Of a stretch of 64,000 bases of DNA, positions 1 through 8,974 are shown in pieces. This DNA is from Bacteroidales bacterium. GTDB taxonomy: Bacteria; Bacteroidota; Bacteroidia; Bacteroidales; JAADGE01. The notes under the pieces were generated by a model that made no database searches, was not told the origin of the DNA, and saw nothing but the letters and a program-made list of their open reading frames with translations. Both the position numbers and the translations under genes were made by a program. Position 1 is the stretch's first letter. The number at the start of each line of letters is the position of its first letter. The DNA is taken from assembly GCA_021648725.1 (NCBI GenBank), contig JAKISF010000010.1, positions 32,823 through 96,822 on the forward strand, read 5' to 3'.

Positions 1-205
1 CTGCCGGTGTAGGAAGGTGCATATGAACATGTGGGTCAATTCCGCCGGGAAAAATATATTTATCTTCGGCATTAATAATCTCTGCGTTTTCAATATTTGA
101 AATATTTTCAGATATTTCTGAAATAAAGCCGCCTTTAATTAAAATATCCGATTTAAAAGTTCTTTCGGAAGTTACAATTATACCGTTTTTAATTAAAAGT
201 CGCAT
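1..205 (-). CDS. Dihydropyrimidinase/D-hydantoinase, N-terminal part (runs off the left edge)
   Basis: The reverse strand from an ATG at 205 to the window edge encodes 68 residues of an amidohydrolase N-terminus: a short beta-rich lead (MRLLIKNGIIVTSE) and then the metal-binding signature GGIDPHVHMH, with H59 and H61 as the expected first two zinc ligands. This signature is typical of dihydropyrimidinases and hydantoinases, which open cyclic ureides. It starts 2 bases after the stop of the upstream gene, so the two are probably co-transcribed. Hydantoinase-like genes commonly accompany SsnA and the selenium-dependent xanthine dehydrogenase, both of which lie further upstream on the same strand. 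The rest of the gene is outside the window, so the exact substrate (hydantoin, dihydropyrimidine, allantoin-like) cannot be judged. Confidence 0.8.
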   Translation of the reverse strand, partial: MRLLIKNGIIVTSERTFKSDILIKGGFISEISENISNIENAEIINAEDKYIFPGGIDPHVHMHLPTPA

Positions 206-207
206 TT

Positions 208-834
208 TTAATTATTTTTCTCGAGAATTTTAATGTAATTTCCGTCTTCTTGTCGAACAAAACCTATTTTTTTCAGATATTTTACATGATTATACGATTG
301 AGGGAAAACAATAATTTGTTCAATTCCGTCTTCAATAAAATTATTTCTTAATCTTCCGTAAACAAATTTTGCATTTTTATAATCTCTGTATGCAGGAACA
401 ACAAAATCAAGACCTACTTTAAGTGTCTTTTTATCAATTTTATGAGCAAGAAAGATACCTGCAACAGCCATATTTCTTAATATGAAAAAACTGATTGTAT
501 TAAGTTCCGGTTTATAAGTGAAACCGGGAAAAAATTTATCAATTTCTTTTTTATGAAACTTTAAAAACTCTAATAAATATTTATTTACACTGCGAATTTC
601 AATTGTAGTAAAAAGCTCTTTTTTATTGTAAATTCTTACGAGGTAAAAAATATCAACAGAAATAATGAACGTGTTTAAAACAACAATAGGTATTGCGTTA
701 AATAAAATACCGTATGTTAAAAAAAATGATGCTCCGGCTAAATTTATCCATCTGAACTTAACAATCGAGTTCATTGTCATTGACACGGCAATTATTATTG
801 ATGCGATGTATCCTATTATTTGAATGTAATCCAT
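208..834 (-). CDS. YgjV-like membrane protein with a GNAT-like C-terminal domain
   Basis: A 208-residue protein. Residues 1-70 hold three hydrophobic segments and resemble the small YgjV/PnuC-like inner-membrane family. Residues about 75-205 are soluble. The tail (DFVVPAYRDYKNAKFVYGR, then NHVKYLKKIGF) looks like the end of a GNAT acetyltransferase fold, where YLKKIGF is a common final helix/strand. The domain assignment is by eye and no acetyl-CoA loop (Q/RxxGxG/A) is obvious, so catalytic activity is doubtful. It sits immediately upstream of the hydantoinase gene (2-base gap) and downstream of the ssnA-like gene on the same strand, but nothing in it points to purine or hydantoin metabolism. 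Function unknown. Confidence 0.6.
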   Translation of the reverse strand: MDYIQIIGYIASIIIAVSMTMNSIVKFRWINLAGASFFLTYGILFNAIPIVVLNTFIISVDIFYLVRIYNKKELFTTIEIRSVNKYLLEFLKFHKKEIDKFFPGFTYKPELNTISFFILRNMAVAGIFLAHKIDKKTLKVGLDFVVPAYRDYKNAKFVYGRLRNNFIEDGIEQIIVFPQSYNHVKYLKKIGFVRQEDGNYIKILEKNN

Positions 835-923
835 TAAATTAGTTTAAAGTTTAAAGAAAAAAGTAAACGCAAAGCAAAGTCAAAACTTTTACTTTTCAAA
901 ATATTATTTCTCATTGAACATTA

Positions 924-2186
924 TTAATTTCTCATTGAACTCCAAAGACGCAAAGATTGTTCTTGTGCAAATTGCATTATTTCGCTTTCATTCACATTTT
1001 GGATAATTCTGTTTTTAACAATTAATTTACCGTTTGAAATAACGTGCTGAACATCGTTTGAGTTAAACCCGAACACAAAATGACCGAGAAAATTATCTTT
1101 TGTAAGTGGTGTGGGCGATTGATAATCCATCACAACCAGGTTGTTTTCTCCGTCGCCTGCAAAGCTATTTTCTGCAAGATAGTTATGTACATTACGAAAA
1201 CGTTGATAAACACCGGGGTAATCAATTGTGTCGAAACCTTGACCTACAAAAAAGGCTTGTTGTGCCGAACGCAGCATATCACTGTGCATTCCGTCAGTGC
1301 CTAATAATAAGTTGTTTCCTAAATCTTTTGCATTAAAATAGCCTACATTATTATTTAAATTACTTTCTGTGTTTTGAACCACATAAGCTTTTGAGTTTTT
1401 AATCAGTTTTTTTTCATTATCAGAAAGGTGCAAGCAATGCCCAAGTATTGTTTTTGATGAATTTAAAACACCGTAATCATCCAATCGTTCAATAACCCTT
1501 TTGCCGTAATTGATTAATGAATGGTCTTGGTCGTAACGGTCTTCGGCAACATGGATGTGAAAACCGGAATTATATTTTTGCATTAAATCAGCAGCTTTTT
1601 TCATGCTTTTGTTTCCTACGGTGAAAGAAGCATGCAAACCAACAAGAGCTTGGTTGTTTTTAAGATAATTTTCTGTTTCTGCAAGTCCTTGTTCTGCTTT
1701 TTCAAGTCCGTCACGATCTGTTATTTCATAACATAAAAGGTGACTCACCCCCACTCTGTCGAATGCATTTGCGATGATATCCAAAGAGCCTTCAATAAAA
1801 TTTGGCGATGCATGATGGTCAATGGCAAATGTAGAACCTGCCTTTGCACATGCAATTGCCGTAGCCAATGCACTTGCTTCAATCATGTCCTTATCCAAGG
1901 ATTTATCCAGAGTCCACCAAACATATTTTAGGATTTCATAGAAATTCTCGGGATTTTTTTTCGGAGCCCCCATGCCTCTTGCTAATGCTGAATAAACATG
2001 ATGATGCCCGACTGCAAAAGATTTCGTAACAATTTTACCGGTGCAATCTATCACTTCAGCACCCTTAACATCTGCATTTCCGGAAAAGCTTATTCTTCCT
2101 TCAATTCCTTCTTCTGCAAGAATATTGGTTTGTTTAATTTCCAGGGTTTTATAATCTATAAATGTTGCGTTTTTTAAGAGTATCAT
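924..2186 (-). CDS. ssnA: SsnA-like amidohydrolase (selenium-metabolism-associated aminohydrolase)
   Basis: A 420-residue metal-dependent hydrolase of the amidohydrolase superfamily. A metal-binding motif (GHHHVYSALARGM, about residues 59-71) is followed by the family-typical WWTLDKSLD segment, the IDHHASPN motif, GLHASFTVG, HIHVAED and the late LGTDGMHSD motif that supplies the catalytic Asp. The ARGMGAP, WW-LD and DHHASPN segments match the SsnA family better than guanine deaminase or TrzN-type chlorohydrolases. SsnA genes are known from clusters with selenium-dependent molybdenum hydroxylases, and such a gene lies 4 kb upstream on the same strand. The reaction is not established. The first motif reads HHH rather than the more usual HTH or HxH with a small middle residue. 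Confidence 0.8.
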   Translation of the reverse strand: MILLKNATFIDYKTLEIKQTNILAEEGIEGRISFSGNADVKGAEVIDCTGKIVTKSFAVGHHHVYSALARGMGAPKKNPENFYEILKYVWWTLDKSLDKDMIEASALATAIACAKAGSTFAIDHHASPNFIEGSLDIIANAFDRVGVSHLLCYEITDRDGLEKAEQGLAETENYLKNNQALVGLHASFTVGNKSMKKAADLMQKYNSGFHIHVAEDRYDQDHSLINYGKRVIERLDDYGVLNSSKTILGHCLHLSDNEKKLIKNSKAYVVQNTESNLNNNVGYFNAKDLGNNLLLGTDGMHSDMLRSAQQAFFVGQGFDTIDYPGVYQRFRNVHNYLAENSFAGDGENNLVVMDYQSPTPLTKDNFLGHFVFGFNSNDVQHVISNGKLIVKNRIIQNVNESEIMQFAQEQSLRLWSSMRN

Positions 2187-2302
2187 TCTTTACAATATAT
2201 ATATTAAACATTATTAAAGTAACACATTCCTTACATCAACCGCTAAATGTTCATATATTCAGCGATTACAATCCCCAAACTTACATTTTTTAAACATAAA
2301 TA

Positions 2303-3286
2303 TTAAAACTTCTTCGTATAAAAATGACAATAAGGCGTTGTGCCTTTATGCTCATAGTAATCTTGATGATAATTTTCTGCTTGCCAAAACTTCGGTGCTT
2401 GTGTAAGTTTGGTAACAACTTTGTAAGCTTTTTCTTTCAATTGTTTAATTAATTTCTCCGAAACTTGTTTTTGATTATCGGTTGTATAAAAAATTTCGGA
2501 ACGGTATTGATTTCCGATATCAGGTCCTTGTCCGTCAACTTGAGTTGGGTCGTGTGTTTCAAAGTAAATTTTTGCAAGTTCTTCATAAGCAACTTCTTCC
2601 GGATTAAAAATAACTTTTACGGCTTCGGCATGGCCGGTAGTTTTACTGCAAACTTGTTCATAGGTCGGGTTTCTTACGTGTCCTCCTATATAGCCGACTT
2701 CCGTAGAAATTACGCCTTTTTGTTTTTTCATCCAATACTCAGTTCCCCAAAAACAGCCGGAAGCAAATATTACTGTTTCGGTTTTCGGCAATTCAATGTC
2801 TTTAATCATTCCTTTTAACGGACTGAATGAAAGAGAGACTGAGTTTACGCAATGCCTTGTATTTTTATCAGTAAAACCTTCTCCGAGAAACACATGCCCC
2901 AAGTGTCCGCCGCAATTTGCACAAACAATTTCGGTTCGCATTCCGTCAACATCCGGAATTCGTTTTACCGCACCTTCTATTTCTTCATCGAATGAAGGCC
3001 AACCGCAATGTCCGTTAAATTTAGCATCAGATTTGTAAAGTGCTGTTCCGCATTGCTTACAATTAAAAGTTCCTTCTTCAAAAAAGTCGTTATAAATTCC
3101 GGTATGCGGTTGTTCTGTTCCTTTATTCAGGATAACATTCTGTTCTTCTTTTGTTAATTTATTATATTTCATTGTTTTATTATCTTGTTTATTATCAGAT
3201 GTTTCCGGATTTGTATTTTTATTATTTTGACAACTGACTGTTGTTATTAAAAATAGCAAAGCTACTATGTTTATAATTTTTACCAT
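2303..3286 (-). CDS. msrBA: Bifunctional peptide-methionine sulfoxide reductase MsrB-MsrA, lipoprotein
   Basis: A 327-residue fusion. Residues 1-19 form a lipoprotein signal ending in TTVSC (C19), so the enzyme should be anchored outside the cytoplasm. The MsrB domain (about 40-160) has the zinc cysteines C76/C79 and C122/C125 and the catalytic RHCVN motif (C146). The MsrA domain (about 168-325) has the GCFWG active site (C178) and the GYIGGHVRNPTYEQVCS motif. The enzyme reduces both R- and S-methionine sulfoxide in damaged envelope proteins. The MsrB-then-MsrA order is the less common arrangement but is known. About 115 bases without a gene separate it from the downstream ssnA-like gene. A second oxidative-stress lipoprotein, a superoxide reductase, lies at 61.9 kb. 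Confidence 0.95.
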   Translation of the reverse strand: MVKIINIVALLFLITTVSCQNNKNTNPETSDNKQDNKTMKYNKLTKEEQNVILNKGTEQPHTGIYNDFFEEGTFNCKQCGTALYKSDAKFNGHCGWPSFDEEIEGAVKRIPDVDGMRTEIVCANCGGHLGHVFLGEGFTDKNTRHCVNSVSLSFSPLKGMIKDIELPKTETVIFASGCFWGTEYWMKKQKGVISTEVGYIGGHVRNPTYEQVCSKTTGHAEAVKVIFNPEEVAYEELAKIYFETHDPTQVDGQGPDIGNQYRSEIFYTTDNQKQVSEKLIKQLKEKAYKVVTKLTQAPKFWQAENYHQDYYEHKGTTPYCHFYTKKF

Positions 3287-3398
3287 AATATTTTATCTTC
3301 AAAACGAAGAATAAAAGACATTGTTGTCTCCTATTAAAAAATGCCTGTATATTATTCAACTTTTCTTATTGCAACAAACAATGAAATAAGCATACTTC

Positions 3399-4094
3399 TT
3401 AAATATACAATTGAAATTCAAACTTAACCCAAGCTAATATTACAGCAATGATTAAAGCAGGAAATAGATTAAATACTTTTATTTTTTTTATATCCAGAAT
3501 ATTTATTCCTAAGCCGATTAATAATATTCCTCCGACTGCTGTCAATTCATTTACAATAATGACATCAATAAATTCTCCGAAATACATGGCTAACAAAGTT
3601 AATCCGCCTTGAAATATAAGCATCGGAATAACAGAAAAAGCAACACCGATTCCGAAAGCAGATGCTAATGCTATGGATGAAAACCCATCCATCACCGATT
3701 TTGTGATTAAAAGCGTAGAATCATTGTTCATGCCTTCTTCCAAAGCACCCAATATCGTCATTGAACCCATGCAATACAATAAAAAAGCAGTAAGCATACC
3801 TTCCGAAAACTTATCTCCTCCGAATTTGATTTTTTTCTTAATTGCATCTGCTTGCCGTTCGGTAAACTTTTCAATATTTAAAGCTTCACCAATAATCCCG
3901 CCTATTACAAGGCTGAATACCAATATCAAATAAGAACCGGTTTTCATGGCCATTACAAAACCCAAGAATAATGTAAATAATCCTAAGCCTTGAAAAACGG
4001 TAAGTACAATTCTTTTCGGAAGTTTGGTTTTTAAAAGCAAACCTATACCGCTTCCGATGATTACGGCAATGATATTGATTATGGTTCCTGTCAT
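3399..4094 (-). CDS. DUF554 family membrane protein (YdfK-like)
   Basis: A 231-residue protein with about six to seven hydrophobic segments. It has the typical DUF554 opening MTGTIINIIAVIIGSGIGLLL and an internal GSMTILGALEEGMNNDSTLLITKSVMDGFSSIALAS segment, which is characteristic of the family. The length is as expected. The biochemical role of DUF554 proteins is unknown; transport has been suggested from topology only. It starts 11 bases downstream of the stop of its upstream neighbour (the phosphodiesterase-fold protein), so co-transcription is possible although the functions look unrelated. Confidence 0.85.
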   Translation of the reverse strand: MTGTIINIIAVIIGSGIGLLLKTKLPKRIVLTVFQGLGLFTLFLGFVMAMKTGSYLILVFSLVIGGIIGEALNIEKFTERQADAIKKKIKFGGDKFSEGMLTAFLLYCMGSMTILGALEEGMNNDSTLLITKSVMDGFSSIALASAFGIGVAFSVIPMLIFQGGLTLLAMYFGEFIDVIIVNELTAVGGILLIGLGINILDIKKIKVFNLFPALIIAVILAWVKFEFQLYI

Positions 4095-4105
4095 AAAATA
4101 CTTTT

Positions 4106-5257
4106 TTATTGCAAATATACTTTTTGCGTATGATTAATCGTTTTACCTGAAAGTTGAATAAAGAAAATGCCGTGCAGATTATTTAATTCGTAATTAATTT
4201 CATTATAGCCCGAATTAAACATTTGTGATTCAATATTTTTAATTGTTCTGCCTTGTACATCGTATATTTTAATGCTTACAAATTGTTCTTGCGTAAGCTT
4301 AAACGAACAAAACTTATCGGTAATTCTAATCTCCGTTTCATTTACAGAATTTATATCCGTTCCCGGAAGAAATATTTCTTGTGCAACTGAACCGGTCGCA
4401 TATTCCATATCTACATCAAGAAGTAAGGATGCTGTTACGGCAAAATCAGGAAGAACTCGATAAGTATCGGATATATAATTTTGTTTAACATCAGGTCCAA
4501 TAGCCAGAAACATAATATGCTTGCAACCTTCACAACCGCAACCATGCCCGGAAAAATCATCTGTATGTCTGCCGTGGTCATTTGTAACCAATAGAGTTGT
4601 ATTGTCTTTATAAAAAGGATCATTTTGAATGAAATCCCATAATCTAAAAACAAGACTGTCAGCAGTTTTTATAGCTCCGGTATAGTTCTCCCAAACATCG
4701 CTGTGTCCTTCAGAGTCGACATTTGCCAAATACACCCATAATAATTGGGGTTGGTATGTAGCCATATCTGCCTTGGCTTGAATAACAACATCTTCATCAG
4801 AATAATTTTGACTGACTGTATAAGGCCAATAATCCGAACCGTATTCATTATGAAAACTTTGTAACCAAAGTGAACTGACATACTTTAATTCATAAATACA
4901 TTTTGTATCCGGTTGATTTTTTTGTTTTCTGAAATATTCAAATAATGAAGGATCAACGGTATATTGTGTATTTGAACCTTGATAATTAATACCTATTACA
5001 TCCGTCCATAATCCGCACCATAAAGCCGGGACAGCTCTTGATGTATAAGTAATGCCGTCATTATAGAATTCAGAAATTATGGTTCCTTCCTCTGCCAGTG
5101 CTGCCATTTTAGGAATATAAGTATGTGCAGGATCTCCGAATGTTTCTGTATATCTTGCTCCGTCAATAATGACAACAACCACATTTTTTGTTTGGGAGAA
5201 CAACAGTTCTAATTTGAAAAATAGTAGGATTGCTAATAGGATATGTCTTAGTTTCAT
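4106..5257 (-). CDS. Secreted alkaline phosphatase-fold (type I phosphodiesterase-like) protein with T9SS-type tail
   Basis: A 383-residue protein with an N-terminal signal peptide (about 1-21). The alkaline-phosphatase superfamily core follows: VVVVIIDGARYTE with metal ligand D32, a likely nucleophile threonine in NDGITYTSRAVPALW (about T70-T72), DSEGH (about residue 190), and TNDHGRHTDDFSGHGCGC, which supplies the second metal site. The Cys-rich stretch GCGCEGCKH after the second site is unusual and may form disulfides. The last 90 residues (VKIYDVQGRTIKNIE... to LSGKTINHTQKVYLQ) read as a T9SS type A sorting domain, although the YPNP start motif is absent. The protein is probably exported to the cell surface to hydrolyse phosphate mono- or diesters; the substrate is unknown. 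Confidence 0.8.
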   Translation of the reverse strand: MKLRHILLAILLFFKLELLFSQTKNVVVVIIDGARYTETFGDPAHTYIPKMAALAEEGTIISEFYNDGITYTSRAVPALWCGLWTDVIGINYQGSNTQYTVDPSLFEYFRKQKNQPDTKCIYELKYVSSLWLQSFHNEYGSDYWPYTVSQNYSDEDVVIQAKADMATYQPQLLWVYLANVDSEGHSDVWENYTGAIKTADSLVFRLWDFIQNDPFYKDNTTLLVTNDHGRHTDDFSGHGCGCEGCKHIMFLAIGPDVKQNYISDTYRVLPDFAVTASLLLDVDMEYATGSVAQEIFLPGTDINSVNETEIRITDKFCSFKLTQEQFVSIKIYDVQGRTIKNIESQMFNSGYNEINYELNNLHGIFFIQLSGKTINHTQKVYLQ

Positions 5258-5297
5258 TTTATTCTTATATTAATTTTATAAAGCAATTATAGGTTTG

Positions 5298-6332
5298 TCA
5301 TCCGAACAGTTTTCCGAAAAAACCTTTATTTTTTTCTTTCGGAACTTCTTTTATTTTTATCTCTGTTTGAATTTCTTCTGTTTGAACATCAATTTCCTTT
5401 ATTTTATTTTTACCTATACCTATAGTTTGCATTACCGAACCGCAATACGGACAAGCAGAACTTTCTGAAAGTGAAAAAGGAGCGGCACAACCGGGACAAA
5501 CCACTTGCCGGTTTTCAATATCATTTGTTGTTCCGCAAGTTTCGCAAACTTTTTGCTTGCTGCCTTCCGGAATAGTAAGTTCACTATTACAAACAAAACA
5601 CTTTGTTTTAATTTGCGAAATATCTTCAATTTCAACAAATTCCGATTTAAATCCGAATTTTTCAATAAGTTTTTTAATCGTATCTGTATCGTACATCTGT
5701 ATAACCATATTCATACTTTGCTTATACATTACATCCTTCGTTCTGCTTGTAACCGGTTCGGGATATTTTTCCATACATTCCATTTGCATATTTTCATCAA
5801 TAGATGTTTTAATGTATGCATCCATTTTTTCAATATAATTATTAAAGTTTTCATCATATTCAGGAATACATTTACCGCCTTCATAACTAAATTTTAAACC
5901 GGTATTTAATTCTGAAAACATTTTTTGAGTTTCTTTATTTTCATTAAAATAACCCACGGCTATTTTTTCAGACCAATAGCTTTTATAATAGTCAAGAAGC
6001 CTTTGCCTGAAAGCGTTTTGTTTTATTTTAGGAGAAAATCGTTTCGGAAATAAATCAAATTCCAAAGTATGTATTTCACATTGTGTTGTTACAAACCCGT
6101 CTGCATTCTCGGTTTTTATATGGCTTGCAAGTTCTTGCAGCTTTTGAGTATATATTTGTTGTTTTTTTGTATTATCATTTTCTGCGGAAAAAACTTCGGA
6201 TGACTCTTCTGTCATTTTTTCCATATCAAAATCTATTAATGAACTGCAATAATCACAATAAACATATCCGGTAGATATTTCGTCTGTTTTATTTCCGCCG
6301 CATGACGGGCATTTGTATTTTCTTACTAACAT
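5298..6332 (-). CDS. Multi-zinc-ribbon protein of unknown function
   Basis: A 344-residue soluble protein with zinc ribbons at both ends. C8/C11 and C26/C29 form the first. Two more CxxC pair sets (CFVC...CETC and CPGC...CPYC) lie at about residues 243-300. The middle 170 residues are helical and charged, with no family that I recognise. No signal peptide or membrane segment is present; the C-terminus is Lys/Glu-rich and ends in FFGKLFG. Its start codon lies 3 bases from the stop codon of the downstream-coordinate dehydrogenase gene, so the two are very likely one transcript. This makes a role connected to that metalloenzyme (assembly, metal or selenium delivery) possible, but that is inference only. 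Confidence 0.75.
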   Translation of the reverse strand: MLVRKYKCPSCGGNKTDEISTGYVYCDYCSSLIDFDMEKMTEESSEVFSAENDNTKKQQIYTQKLQELASHIKTENADGFVTTQCEIHTLEFDLFPKRFSPKIKQNAFRQRLLDYYKSYWSEKIAVGYFNENKETQKMFSELNTGLKFSYEGGKCIPEYDENFNNYIEKMDAYIKTSIDENMQMECMEKYPEPVTSRTKDVMYKQSMNMVIQMYDTDTIKKLIEKFGFKSEFVEIEDISQIKTKCFVCNSELTIPEGSKQKVCETCGTTNDIENRQVVCPGCAAPFSLSESSACPYCGSVMQTIGIGKNKIKEIDVQTEEIQTEIKIKEVPKEKNKGFFGKLFG

Positions 6333-6335
6333 AAT

Positions 6336-8888
6336 TTATTTTTTCGGAAATAAAGGCAACTTAAAACGCCTAATCTTATCAAACTGGTACAAAGCATTTG
6401 CAACTGCTCCGGCAGTAGGAACAAGTCCGATTTCTCCGATACCTTTTGCTCCGTAGGGTCCTACGGGATCTTTTACTTCTATGCCTTTTACAATTATTTC
6501 GGGTGTTTCGTGTGCTTTTAAAATACCGAGTTTTCGGTATTTGTCATGAACTAAATAACCGTCTTTCATCGGCAAATCTTCTGTTAAAGCATATCCTAAT
6601 CCCATGTGTACACCGCCTTCAATTTGTCCTTCAAACAGCATTTGATTCATAATTTTACCGGCATCGTGAGCAGCAACTATTTTTTCGACTTTACCTTTAT
6701 CATTTACTACACAAAGTTGGGCTGCATACCCATAAGAATAGTGTATAATCGGCTCTTCGACTTCATCACCGGGTTTTGTTGTCCAGTCGCAAACAAATTG
6801 CCCGAAATATGTTTTACCGCTGAGGTCTTTTAATGAATTCCTTTTCAAATCTTCGTTTAATGCTTTTGACGCATTTATTACTGCTAAACCGACTAATGCC
6901 GTTCCCCTTGAAGATGTTGTCATGCCGGTTTTGATGTTGGCATCAGTATCTACAATTACGTCAACGATTTCAGGAGAAATTCCGATTTCCTCGCATAAAG
7001 TTTGAATTGCCATATTATGAACACCTTGCCCCATTTCCGTCCAACCGTGTTCAATAATTATTTTATTTTCAGAGATGATATTTATTTTAACTTTTGATTC
7101 ATCAATCATACCGTTTCCTACACCTGAATTTTTAATGGCACAAGCTAATCCGGCATATTTTGCGGCATAAAAGTCACCTTTTATTGCTTCAAGGCATTTT
7201 CTTATACCTACCCCCGTTACTTTTTGTCCGGTAGATGTTTTCAGTCCGTCAATTAAAGCATTATCCCAACGGAATTGCCAACGGTCGAAACCGGCTTGTT
7301 CGCAAATATCATCAATACAACTTTCCAAAGCAAAAGCCACTTGATTTGCACCGAAACCGCGCATAGCTCCGCAAGGAATATTATTTGTATAAACTGTCTT
7401 TGCTTCAACATCAACATTAGGCACAAAATAACCGCCGGTAGCATGCCCGGCAACTCTTTCCAATACTTTTGTTCCTACTGATGCATAAGCTCCTGTATCT
7501 CCGACCGCTCTTAATTTTATGGCAGTTAATTTTCCGTTTTCATCCGCACCGAGTTCAATATCCATAAAAACAGGGTGCCTCTTCGGATGCAACCGTATGG
7601 ATTCTTCTCGTGTTAAAGTGATTTTTACGGGCTTTTGCATCATAAAAGCGAACAATGCCGTATGTCCTTGAATACTCAAATCTTCTTTTCCGCCGAAACC
7701 GCCGCCGTTAGGAACTAATGTAACTTTAACTTTTTCAACAGGTAAATTTAATATATCGCCTACTTGTCGTTGGTCTTCATAAACACCTTGCGATTGTGAT
7801 AATACTTCAATACCTCCGCTTCCGTCAGGACGAGCAATTGCAGCTTCTTTTTCTAAAAAACCGTGTTCAATTCTTTGAGTTTCATACTTTCCTTTTGATG
7901 TATATTTTGAAACTTTAAGAGCATTAGCTGCATCTCCTATTGTAAATTGTGTTGTATTAAAGTTATTCGGTTTATCAGGATGAACACGTTCGCCGTTAAT
8001 TGCTTTAAAAACATCAGTTTCAGGCTTAAGCACTTCATATTTAATTTCAATTAAATCAACTGCTTGCCGGGCAACTTCATCAGTTTCAGCAACTACACCG
8101 GCAATAACATCTCCGATATAGTGCGTTGTTTGCCCTTCATCAATCATTACTGACCAATCTTGATAAATTAAACCTATGATTTGTTTTCCGGGAATATCCT
8201 TAGCCGTAATAATACGATGAACACCTTCTAATTTTTCAGCTTTTGAGCTGTCGATTTTTAATACTTTTGCTTTCGGATAATCTGAGAATTTCAATGCACC
8301 GTACAACATTCTTTCAAAAACGATATCATCGACAAATTTTCGCTCGCCTATTGCGGTTTCATAGGCTTCGTATTTAGGTTGAGATTCTCCGATTTTTCCG
8401 GATGTTTTCCGTATTTGAAGTTTTTTACCGGTTTTAATTGCATCGGCAGCCTTTAAAATTCCTTTTTCAATCTTTTTATAACCTGTACATCGGCAAATAT
8501 GTGCTTTTATAGCTTTACGAACTTCATCAATCGTAGGATTGGAATTTTCTTGCAACAGTACCTTTGTTCTGCTTATGAAACCCGGCGTACAAAAACCGCA
8601 TTGCACTCCGCCTTCATTTACAAGTGCTTTTGCTATGGTATCTTTCACGTATTCGGAAAAACCTTCGGGTGTAAAAATTTCAGTATCTTGTAACTTACTC
8701 ATTTTTGTTACACAAGACAAAACGGCTTTTCCGTTTATTTCAACCGTACAAGCACCGCACGCAGCTTGTCCTGAGCAACCGTCTTTTACGGAAGTTAAAC
8801 CTTTATCATTTCGAATATAGTCAAGTAAAGTTTTGTTTTCGGTTCCTGTATATGATATTTCTTCGTTATTTAGTTTAAATTTAATCAT
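6336..8888 (-). CDS. Selenium-dependent xanthine dehydrogenase-like molybdenum hydroxylase (fused 2Fe-2S and Mo domains)
   Basis: An 850-residue fusion of an N-terminal [2Fe-2S] subunit (1-150) and the molybdopterin-binding large subunit. Ferredoxin-type cysteines are C38, C44, C47 and C59. The second cluster motif QCGFC...HICRC supplies C97, C100, C132 and C134. The Mo domain shows GGFGGKED, CGAMRGFGANQ, the TSSRGTALVG loop and the active-site Glu in GIGEIG. There is no FAD domain. This architecture and length match the selenium-dependent xanthine dehydrogenase family, whose selenium is a labile sulfido-type ligand rather than selenocysteine. The spacing C38-x5-C44 is one residue longer than the usual C-x4-C. 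It likely hydroxylates a purine or other N-heterocycle, feeding products to the amidohydrolase and hydantoinase genes downstream. It diverges from the WD40-caspase gene. Confidence 0.85.
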   Translation of the reverse strand: MIKFKLNNEEISYTGTENKTLLDYIRNDKGLTSVKDGCSGQAACGACTVEINGKAVLSCVTKMSKLQDTEIFTPEGFSEYVKDTIAKALVNEGGVQCGFCTPGFISRTKVLLQENSNPTIDEVRKAIKAHICRCTGYKKIEKGILKAADAIKTGKKLQIRKTSGKIGESQPKYEAYETAIGERKFVDDIVFERMLYGALKFSDYPKAKVLKIDSSKAEKLEGVHRIITAKDIPGKQIIGLIYQDWSVMIDEGQTTHYIGDVIAGVVAETDEVARQAVDLIEIKYEVLKPETDVFKAINGERVHPDKPNNFNTTQFTIGDAANALKVSKYTSKGKYETQRIEHGFLEKEAAIARPDGSGGIEVLSQSQGVYEDQRQVGDILNLPVEKVKVTLVPNGGGFGGKEDLSIQGHTALFAFMMQKPVKITLTREESIRLHPKRHPVFMDIELGADENGKLTAIKLRAVGDTGAYASVGTKVLERVAGHATGGYFVPNVDVEAKTVYTNNIPCGAMRGFGANQVAFALESCIDDICEQAGFDRWQFRWDNALIDGLKTSTGQKVTGVGIRKCLEAIKGDFYAAKYAGLACAIKNSGVGNGMIDESKVKINIISENKIIIEHGWTEMGQGVHNMAIQTLCEEIGISPEIVDVIVDTDANIKTGMTTSSRGTALVGLAVINASKALNEDLKRNSLKDLSGKTYFGQFVCDWTTKPGDEVEEPIIHYSYGYAAQLCVVNDKGKVEKIVAAHDAGKIMNQMLFEGQIEGGVHMGLGYALTEDLPMKDGYLVHDKYRKLGILKAHETPEIIVKGIEVKDPVGPYGAKGIGEIGLVPTAGAVANALYQFDKIRRFKLPLFPKK

Positions 8889-8945
8889 AATTCTGAAAAT
8901 TTATTTAATAGCCCGTAAAAATATAAATATTTAATCAATTCTTTG

Positions 8946-8953
8946 TAGATTTG
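8946..8953 (+). promoter_or_regulatory. Putative -7 element (TAGATTTG) for the WD40-caspase gene
   Basis: TAGATTTG matches the Bacteroidota -7 consensus TAnnTTTG. It ends 21 bases before the ATG at 8975 in the short divergent region facing the dehydrogenase gene. No clear -33 TTTG is seen at the right distance. Confidence 0.4.
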
Positions 8954-8974
8954 TATGAACAGAAATCAATACTT

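Noticed and set aside
2241..2264. Hairpin between msrBA and ssnA (CGCT...AGCG)
   Set aside because: Only four outer pairs with mismatches and no T run, so it is not a convincing terminator or regulatory site.
6336..8888. Selenocysteine (UGA) readthrough in the Mo dehydrogenase
   Set aside because: The frame is open without internal UGA; this family is thought to hold selenium as a labile ligand, not as selenocysteine.
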